A stretch of DNA of 64,000 nucleotides. Origin: Gliomastix tumulicola. Its lineage: Eukaryota > Ascomycota > Sordariomycetes > Hypocreales > Bionectriaceae. The translations under genes were made by a program, and so were the position numbers. The stretch is taken from assembly GCA_001599755.1 (NCBI GenBank), contig BCHX01000003.1, positions 2,143,289 to 2,207,288 of the forward strand, written 5' to 3'. Below the pieces are notes generated by a model. It saw only the letters and a list, made by a program, of their open reading frames with translations. It did no database searches and was not told where the DNA came from. Shown piece after piece: positions 56,949 to 64,000 of the stretch. Within the stretch, counting starts at the first letter, position 1. Every line of letters begins with the position of its first letter.

Positions 56949-58077
56949 CAAGACCATGCAGGATGAGCTCGAGGTCACCGAGGGTATGCGCTTCGACCGT
57001 GGCTTCGTCTCCCCCTACTTCATCACCGACGCCAAGGCCCAGAAGGTCGAGTTCGAGAACCCTCTCATCCTCCTCTCCGAGAAGAAGATCTCGGCCGTCC
57101 AGGACATCATCCCTGCCCTCGAGGCCTCCACCCAGCAGCGCCGCCCCCTGGTCATCATTGCCGAGGACATTGATGGCGAGGCTCTTGCCGTCTGCATCCT
57201 GAACAAGCTCCGTGGCCAGCTCAACGTCGCTGCTGTCAAGGCCCCTGGCTTCGGTGACAACCGCAAGTCCATCCTCGGCGACATCGCCGTTCTCACCAAC
57301 GGTACCGTCTTCAGCGATGAGCTCGACATCAAGCTCGAGAAGGCCACCCCCGACCTGCTCGGCTCCACCGGCTCCATCACCATCACCAAGGAGGACACCA
57401 TCATGCTGAACGGCGAGGGCAGCAAGGACGCCATTGCTCAGCGCTGCGAGCAGATCCGTGGTGTCATCGCTGACCCCACCACCTCCGAGTACGAGAAGGA
57501 GAAGCTCCAGGAGCGTCTCGCCAAGCTCTCTGGCGGTGTTGCCGTCATCAAGGTTGGTGGTTCTTCCGAGGTCGAGGTCGGTGAGAAGAAGGACCGCTTC
57601 GTCGACGCTCTCAACGCCACTCGCGCTGCCGTCGAGGAGGGCATCCTGCCCGGTGGTGGCACTGCTCTCCTCAAGGCCTCCAGCCAGGCCCTCTCTGGCG
57701 TCAAGGCCGCCAACTTCGACCAGCAGCTCGGTGTGACGATTGTCAAGAACGCCATCACCCGCCCCGCCCGCGCCATCGTCGAGAACGCCGGTCTCGAGGG
57801 CTCCGTCATCGTCGGCAAGCTGACCGATGAGCACGGCGCCGACTTCAACAGGGGCTTCGACAGCGCCAAGGGCGAGTACGTCGACATGATCGCTGCCGGT
57901 ATCCTTGACCCTCTCAAGGTTGTCCGCACTGGTCTCATCGACGCCAGCGGCGTTGCCTCCCTGCTCGGTACCACCGAGGTCGCCATTGTCGAGGCCCCCG
58001 AGGAGAAGGGCGCTGCTCCTCCTATGGGTGGCATGGGTGGCATGGGCGGTATGGGCGGCATGGGTGGCATGATGTAA
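56196..58077 (+). CDS. HSP60: Mitochondrial chaperonin HSP60
   Basis: Exons 56196-56300, 56363-56504 and 56564-58077 give 586 residues. The first exon is a mitochondrial presequence (Arg/Ala-rich, no acidic residues, ending RFAHK). The mature protein starts in exon 2 with ELKFGVEGR. Hallmarks are TLGPKGRNV, the nucleotide-binding DGTTTATVLAR, the apical domain, and a C-terminal GGM repeat tail. It is the group I chaperonin of the mitochondrial matrix. It forms heptameric rings with the Hsp10 lid and folds imported proteins. Strong codon bias suggests high expression. Confidence 0.97.
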
Positions 58078-59133
58078 GAGAACCTAGACCGAAAGGCTAG
58101 GCGGCCAAAATCTGGCGTTTGTATCAAAAGTTTGTCATTGTTTCGAGCCGGGCATCTATCGGGGGGCGTGGCTTCGGTGTTTTTCATGTCCATGACGGAC
58201 GTACCAAGTGGCCTTGGAATCTCCCCTCCCTATTACATTCTACTTCACCCAGTAGGATGTGTGTTTGATTTTTACTCATACCATAGTAGATCAGTAGGCA
58301 ACTTGTTGGAACTCCCTTGTATCATACATAGCACAATCTTGTAGAATTACTTTCTAACCCGAAAGAACGAAAACTCGAAAATACAGACAAAAATTTTGAA
58401 AGCTGCCTGCTGAAGCTCCTCAGCTATTACTAAGTGGTGATGTGTGTTGCCTGGTGGTGCCACGTTGGAAGATGACAAGTATGCAGACTTGGTGCCTGAA
58501 GGACACGAAGCAAGAATTCAGATGCCTAACACGCTCGACATCACGACACCCGCGTCTGCTTCACTGCCTGAGGGACGGCGTCACAATGTGGATGGTCGCA
58601 AAGTGGCCTGTCTATCCCGTTGCCTTGGAAGCAGATGGACCCGAGGGGGACAACATGATGTCACGTGCGTCCCCCATCTCACAGGCAACCCCACCTGGTC
58701 CCCTGTGGCGCTGTACATGTACATCATCCAGCACGCACATGCTGGTTGCACGGCTGGTACTGTACCTCATTCGTAGTCCAACGGCACAGCCCACATCAGC
58801 AGCTTTCCCCTCCATCGTCTCGAGATAGACCTTCTTCACCTCCGCTACCTAAATCCCAGAGCCTCTTCTCTTCCTCTGCCCTTTTTTCCTCTGTCCCTGC
58901 TCTTTGCATTGCGAACACCATACAGCGATTCTTCTTTCTCCCCTTTCCTCCCACTCCAGCTTTGGTGAGTTTTTTTCGGGTGATATTCCCCTCCATCATC
59001 ATGGAACCTTGTGGCTTAGGCGATTCGGTCTTTGTAGCTGCTGCACCGCGCAATTGCGAGTACTCCTGACTAACTGACCACTTCCACAGCCTGCTCCTCA
59101 CCCACCAAACTCACCCCCAAACACATAGCAAAG
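58078..59133. other. Intergenic, HSP60 3' flank and cofilin promoter
   Basis: No supported gene. The right part (58830-59130) is C/T-rich leader sequence, possibly with a leader intron. Confidence 0.55.
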
Positions 59134-60126
59134 ATGGTACGTCTGGCTCGCCTCTGGATTCTAGGCTCGCTCAGCTAATTCAAGTCCTCAAAATAGTCTC
59201 AATCTGGGTTCGTCGCCGCCTTTCTCCTTGCCTGCCCCTCCCTGCAGCTACCCCGCCTCCACGCCTCGACGATGAAGTCGGTCTGCACCACCGAACATCA
59301 ACGAACGTTGGGGGGGAAGGGTCACCATTCCCGCCGTGCGGCATATGGTCGCGGTCGCAGGAGGGAGAGCTCACGGGTGTATCATGAGGCTAACGTTCGG
59401 GGTTCCAATATTACAGCGCCTCCGTCTCGCAGGACTGCATCACGGCCTACAACGACCTGAAGCTCAACAAGAAGTACAAGTACATCATCTACAAGCTGAC
59501 GGACGACTATAAGGAGATTGTCGTCGAGGAGGCGTCGTCCGACCAGGACTGGGACAACTTCCGCGAGAAGCTCATCAACGCCACCTCCAAGAGCCGGAGC
59601 GTACGTCACCCCGTCATGTCTCGGACCATCCCCCACACACATGTTCCCCAGGGGGGCAAGGAGGGGGGAAGAGGCTGAGACCTGGGTCTTGGAGTTGTCT
59701 TGAGCTGAGGACGGCTTGCTGACTTGTGTGTGTTCTCAGGGTGCTGTTGGCAAGGGCCCCCGTTACGCTGTCTACGACTTCGAGTACAACCTCGCCTCTG
59801 GTGACGGTGTGCGGTACGCTACGAGACCCTTGGGTTCGCTGGGCATTGCAGCAGATTTTCTAACGAAAAGCGCTACAGAAACAAGATTACTTTCATCGCC
59901 TGGTCCCCCGATGATGCTGGCGTCCAGGTATGGTTTATTGAGAGTCTGCGCAACTTGGCCAATGCTGACTTTGGACCCTCCGCAGCCCAAGATGATCTAC
60001 GCTTCCTCCAAGGAGGCTCTCAAGCGCTCCCTCACTGGCATCGCCACTGAGCTCCAGGCCAACGACTCCGACGACATTGAGCACGACTCCATCCTCAAGG
60101 TCGTCAGCAAGGGCACCGCCGCTTAG
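59134..60126 (+). CDS. COF1: Cofilin (ADF/cofilin family)
   Basis: Exons 59134-59136, 59197-59207, 59417-59600, 59740-59813, 59879-59927 and 59986-60126 give 153 residues. The first exon is only the ATG and the second only 11 bases, yet together they encode the expected MSQSG start with the regulatory N-terminal Ser. The ADF fold follows: TAYNDLKL, YAVYDFEY, FIAWSPD and the long actin-binding helix with KMIYASSKEALKR. Cofilin severs and depolymerises actin filaments in the cytoplasm. All five introns carry GT/AG ends and conserve frame. Confidence 0.95.
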
Positions 60127-60641
60127 AGTTCTTTCCCCCATTTGCTCGAAATCACACTGGATGTGCCGACTGAAACGCCGCCATCTGAAGGAAGGGATCA
60201 GTCGATATGGAATTTCTCTTACCTAGAGAGTGCTCCCGTCTTTCTTCGTGGCGGTGATCAAGATCGGGCGACGATGACGAATTGCTGAATTTACGGAGGG
60301 GATGAAAATGGAGGATGGCCGGAGCTGAGCCTCTCCTCTTTGATGACCTCGTCGTTTTCATCTCGAGGGAGCTCTTGGAGCGGGTACGGGTGCACAAATT
60401 CTTTTTATCGTATTTGGCCAGCCCCAGTGACGACGACGTGCCGTACTTTGAAAGAGTAATGAAAAAGCCACACACACTCATGCACATCTACTTGAAGCCT
60501 CGGATGGCGGTGTGAAACCATGGTGGGACATATCTATCGTCTACTGCGTAGTTTTCGCTTTTCCCCTCCTTCCCTCTGTGACGCCTCTTTCTCAATTATT
60601 TACGGCTGCCCATTATCAACCTGCTATATCACATCCGCGTG
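60127..60641. other. Convergent 3' flanks of cofilin and GET5
   Basis: No supported gene. Confidence 0.6.
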
Positions 60642-61353
60642 CTACGGATTCGACGCCTTGCTTTCCCAGCTCGTCTTGAATAACCTCGACAGCTCCTCAG
60701 CCTGGGCCTCATCCCGCAACCGCTGCGACAGGAACCCCTTCAGATCCGCCCAGAACGCATCCGTCTCCAGCGCCGCGGCCCCCGTGGGCTCCCCCGTCGC
60801 CGGCTTCGCGCTCTCCTCGGGCAGCACGGACGCGGCGCCGCCGAGCACCATGACGGAGAACTCGACGGCCGTCACGGCCTCGTCGTCGCCAATCAGGTCC
60901 TTGAGCACCTTGCTGTCGGGCACGGGCTTCTTGCTGTGCAGGATCTTGAGCTTCTCGACGGGGATGCGGGCGCGGCGGCTGACGCCGGCCTTGAGGTCGA
61001 GGATGGAGGTGGAGGTCGGGGTGGACGGGAGGGCGATGTCGAGGGGCGGGTTGCGCAGGGATTTGAGGGTCACGTTGACGCTGCGCTCCTGGCCGGGGAG
61101 GAGGGTTGTCGGCTTGCTCATGGGCTTGGGCATGCGGGGGAGGATGTACTAATGGTTCGGGGGACTCTTGTCAGCGCGCGCCGCGTCTCCCTACCAAAGG
61201 GGGGAGTGGGTGTTGGTTCTGGTTGGGGGGGGGGGGGNGTACCGGCNGGCGCGCCGGGTAGTTTCTCGGATCCTCAACATGGTCGGCTGGGAGCTTGATT
61301 GGGCGCGAGTCAAGCGTCGTGAGAAAGGTCTGGGCGAACGAGACCTCGGCCAT
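60642..61353 (-). CDS. GET5: GET5/MDY2 ubiquitin-like protein of the tail-anchored protein pathway
   Basis: Exons 61243-61353 and 60642-61148 give 205 residues. The first exon has the conserved SFAQTFLTTLDSRPIKLP start that binds Get4. Splicing over the N-containing poly-G intron yields ...P-YILPRMPKP. A ubiquitin-like domain spans about residues 55-130 (SVNVTLKSL ... ILHSKKPVPDSKVLKDL), and a C-terminal helical homodimerisation domain follows (FWADLKGFLSQRL ...). Get5 pairs with Get4 to link Sgt2-bound tail-anchored proteins to Get3 for insertion into the ER. One codon near the end of exon 1 contains an N (61247), so one residue is undefined. Confidence 0.88.
61225..61247. repeat. Poly-G tract with ambiguous bases inside the GET5 intron
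   Basis: Thirteen G are followed by an N (61238) and a second N at 61247. On the GET5 strand this is a poly-C tract just inside the intron donor. Confidence 0.85.
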
Positions 61354-61820
61354 GGTGTAATGTGTGGTGTGTCTCAAGGATCCGAGGTGACGGATGGGAA
61401 CGAGGTGGGGTCCGTTGTCTTAAGATGGGCTCCCTGAGAAGAGAGGCTGAATATCTCGTAGGATCAATCGGCTGAGTTGTGAAAGATCAGAGCAGTGAGC
61501 TGAGTAGTAAAGCTATTCACAGAGGCTGGGTACTTCAGGACGGGTGGCTTGGGCGGCATAGAGGGGGAAGCTCACGATCATCGGTTGTCGTTGCGGGGAG
61601 CAGCAGCTCTCTTATCACGTGGAGCCGATAAGACAACTCTTATCAGACCCTGATAAACGGTTGAAAGAAAAGAAAAAAAAAGTTTAGGTGGGGCCTATCA
61701 CAGTCTCTCAACCAACCTCCATCCTCTAAGACACCTACGGCTCTCAATTCCTTGCCGAATTGACCGTCCTCTCCTTCAATTGTCTGTTTCAATCCCTGTT
61801 GTTCCAGTATATCTGTCATC
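61354..61820. other. Divergent promoter region of GET5 and NOP2
   Basis: About 470 bp shared by two divergent genes. The CTTATCA/TGATAA words between 61610 and 61655 form short inverted repeats. No supported gene. Confidence 0.55.
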
Positions 61821-63851
61821 ATGGGTGTCGGTCGACGTATGAAGAAGCAGGGGCCTCCCGAGGCGCTCTCCGAGGAGCACTTTGCGCGCCTCAAGCGAAA
61901 GGCCGGTCTGCCTGTCGACGAGCCCACCGACCGTGCGCCGCAGAAGAAGAGAAGAATGGCCAAGCCGACGCCGACGCAGAAAGCGAATGGATCGAAGCCC
62001 AAGAAGTCTTCCGCCGTAAAGGAGGCGCCGTCATCCAAGAAAGCCGCGCCAGCTCCCAAGACGAACGGCAGGGTCTCGAAGGCCAAGGCACCCAAGGTCC
62101 CGCTCATTGAGGATAGCTCTGAGGACGAGGAGGATATCGGCGATGAATTTGACCTGGATGAGCTGGAGGACGGCAGCGACGATGAGGACGGCGTGCCGGC
62201 AATAGGCGACGACTTTCTCGGTTCGGACTCGTCCGTCATGGCCTCGGACGACGACGAGGGGCCCAAGGCTATGTTCTCGGAGGACGAGGACGAGTCCGAT
62301 GCGGAGGAGAAGCTCACAGCCGCCAACATCGTTGGCCTGTCGCGGAAACTCGATAAGAAATTGGAGGAGCAGGCCGCCGCCAACGAGGCCGAGTTGCTCG
62401 AGAGCGCAATGCAGACCAACATCGACGGCGAAAAGCCCAAGATCCTAGAAGACGAGGATGAAGACGACGACGAGCTCGCTCCCAAGATGAATGCGCTCCT
62501 GGCGCCGGATCTACAGCTACTACGGACGCGGATCACGGAGAACATCAGGGTGCTCGACGACTTCGCCAATCTACATGAGGAGGGGCGCTCGAGGAATGAA
62601 TACACAGCACAGCTGCTCAAGGATATCTGCGCCTACTACGGGTACTCGGACTACCTTGCTGAGAAGCTCTACAACCTGTTCACGCCCCGCGAAGCGTTTG
62701 CCTTCTTCGAGGCCAACGAGTCGGCGCGTCCCGTCGTCATCCGCACCAACACCCTCCGCACCAGCAGGCGCGAGCTCGCGCAGGCCCTCATCAACCGCGG
62801 CGTCACGCTCGAGCCCGTCGGAAAGTGGTCCAAGGTTGGTCTACAGGTCTTCGAGAGCAGTGTGCCCCTCGGTGCCACGCCCGAGTATCTGGCCGGCCAC
62901 TACATCCTCCAGGCGGCGTCCTCCTTCCTCCCTTGCATGGCGCTCGACCCCCAGGAGAACGAGCGCGTGCTGGATATGGCCGCAGCCCCCGGTGGCAAGA
63001 CGACGTACCTCGCGGCCCTGATGAAGAACACGGGCTTCATCGTGGCCAACGATCCCAACAAGGCCCGTGCCAAGGGTCTCATCGGTAACGTCCACCGCCT
63101 CGGCGCCAGCAACGTCATCGTCTCCAACTACGACGCGCGCGAGTTCCCCAAGCCCATGGGCGGCTTCGACCGCGTCCTCCTCGACGCCCCCTGCTCCGGC
63201 ACGGGCGTCATCGCCAAGGATCCCAGCGTCAAGACCAACAAGACGGAGCTCGACTTCATGCAGCTGCCGCACATCCAGAAGCAGCTGCTCGTCGCCGCCA
63301 TCGACTCGGTCGCGCACAACTCCAAGACGGGCGGCTACATCGTCTACTCGACCTGCTCCGTCACGGTCGAGGAGAACGAGGCCGTCGTGCAGTACGCCCT
63401 GCGCAAGCGGCCCAACGTCCGTCTCGTCGACACCAGCATCCCGTTCGGCAAGGAAGGCTTCACCAGCTTCCGCGGCAAGAAGTTCGACCCCAGTCTGAGC
63501 CTCACGAGGCGCTACTACCCGCACTCGTACAACGTCGACGGCTTCTTCGTCGCCAAGTTCCACAAGATCGGTCCCACGCCGGCCAAGGCTGCCGGGGACG
63601 GAGCACGAGACCGATCGGCCGCCAGCAGCAGCAGCAACGGAGCCGAGTTTGTTGACAGGACGCCCATCACGACGGATGATGACGACGAGGACGGGGAGGG
63701 CAAGGCCAAGGATGACTTTGGCGGGTGGGATGAGGACGAGGACAAGGAGTACATCGAGAAGGGACGCCGAAACGCCATGCGGAGGAGAGGCCTGGATCCC
63801 AAAAGTACTAGTAGCACCAACGGTAAAAAGTCGAAGAAATCGGGTAAATAG
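61821..63851 (+). CDS. NOP2: NOP2, 25S rRNA cytosine-C5 methyltransferase
   Basis: Single exon, 676 residues. The N-terminal 230 residues are Lys- then Asp/Glu-rich (nucleolar-type). A Nop2-specific PUA-like region follows, then the NOL1/NOP2/Sun methyltransferase domain. The SAM-binding motif APGGKT is at about residues 389-394. The motif IV Pro-Cys (DAPCSGTG, Cys about 458) and motif VI Thr-Cys (STCS, Cys about 512) supply the two catalytic cysteines of the family. Yeast Nop2 makes m5C at position 2870 of 25S rRNA and is needed for 60S subunit assembly in the nucleolus. The C-terminus is acidic then basic (NGKKSKKSGK). Confidence 0.96.
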   Translation: MGVGRRMKKQGPPEALSEEHFARLKRKAGLPVDEPTDRAPQKKRRMAKPTPTQKANGSKPKKSSAVKEAPSSKKAAPAPKTNGRVSKAKAPKVPLIEDSSEDEEDIGDEFDLDELEDGSDDEDGVPAIGDDFLGSDSSVMASDDDEGPKAMFSEDEDESDAEEKLTAANIVGLSRKLDKKLEEQAAANEAELLESAMQTNIDGEKPKILEDEDEDDDELAPKMNALLAPDLQLLRTRITENIRVLDDFANLHEEGRSRNEYTAQLLKDICAYYGYSDYLAEKLYNLFTPREAFAFFEANESARPVVIRTNTLRTSRRELAQALINRGVTLEPVGKWSKVGLQVFESSVPLGATPEYLAGHYILQAASSFLPCMALDPQENERVLDMAAAPGGKTTYLAALMKNTGFIVANDPNKARAKGLIGNVHRLGASNVIVSNYDAREFPKPMGGFDRVLLDAPCSGTGVIAKDPSVKTNKTELDFMQLPHIQKQLLVAAIDSVAHNSKTGGYIVYSTCSVTVEENEAVVQYALRKRPNVRLVDTSIPFGKEGFTSFRGKKFDPSLSLTRRYYPHSYNVDGFFVAKFHKIGPTPAKAAGDGARDRSAASSSSNGAEFVDRTPITTDDDDEDGEGKAKDDFGGWDEDEDKEYIEKGRRNAMRRRGLDPKSTSSTNGKKSKKSGK

Positions 63852-64000
63852 GTATAAGAAATGAATGTTAGTTTAGACAGGGTAGGATCTCGAAAAGCGC
63901 ATTTTCCACGTTCACCGTCATCGTCTTACACTTCGATCAGCATTCACAGTTCATCATCATCACACTTCATAATCAGCAAGGAAAATCATCACCGAAACGC
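63852..64000. other. NOP2 3' flank
   Basis: UTR-like sequence to the window edge. Confidence 0.6.

Noticed and set aside
56542..57834. 430-residue open frame antisense to HSP60
   Set aside because: Leu/Gly/Asp/Val-rich shadow of a C-ending-codon gene on the opposite strand; typical artefact of strong codon bias.
61643..62620. 325-residue minus-strand open frame opposite NOP2
   Set aside because: Poly-Ser translation of the acidic GAG/GAC-rich NOP2 N-terminus; not a gene.
1..64000. CRISPR arrays, operons, riboswitches, prophage or insertion sequences, tRNA and rRNA genes
   Set aside because: The DNA is fungal nuclear sequence; no such array or element, and no convincing tRNA or rRNA pattern, was seen by eye. 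A tRNAscan search would be needed to exclude a tRNA formally.

Overview
The window looks like nuclear DNA of a filamentous ascomycete, most likely a Sordariomycete. Genes are split by short introns (about 50-140 nt) with GTAAGT/GTATGT donors and CTAAC-type branch sites. Coding DNA is GC-rich, 5' leaders are C/T-rich, and the gene families (fungal-type CSF1, a DUF3176 relative, fungal Myb-like proteins) fit. There is one 100-N assembly gap (30928-31027), plus isolated N bases beside G or pyrimidine runs.

Left part (1-36 kb), mostly housekeeping genes on both strands: the 3' three quarters of the bridge-like lipid-transfer protein CSF1; a broken DUF3176 membrane-protein gene; a bHLH factor; RVB2 (reptin); a long coiled-coil protein; an eleven-exon arginyl-tRNA synthetase that can start at two places; a nuclear-looking protein whose C-terminus resembles the AF4/FMR2 C-terminal homology domain; GAPDH; LIN1/CD2BP2; UFD1.

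Middle part (36.7-55.3 kb), the unusual region. At least eight genes or gene fragments, and with two outlying members ten, encode small proteins built alike: an N-terminal helical Myb/SANT-like module of about 50-60 residues followed by a disordered Lys/Pro/Glu-rich tail with NLS-like stretches and often psi-K-x-E (SUMO-type) motifs. Members 36771, 38764, 39248, 39775 and 41739 share a phase-2 intron just before a Gln-His pair. Members 44551, 46526, 47783 and 49452 form a second subgroup. The gene at 53696 carries a variant with the same Gln-His-Leu helix. Two members (39088-39248 and 39609-39775) have an intact first exon and donor but no recognisable second exon of their own. They lie upstream of, and are in phase with, the second exon of the next gene, so they may be alternative first exons feeding one shared tail. 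A coiled-coil protein with Met/Val heptads (51175-52500) sits inside the cluster.

Right part (56-64 kb), housekeeping again: mitochondrial HSP60, cofilin, GET5 and the rRNA methyltransferase NOP2. Exon coordinates were derived by reading splice sites and checking that every junction keeps frame. They are predictions without transcript support.
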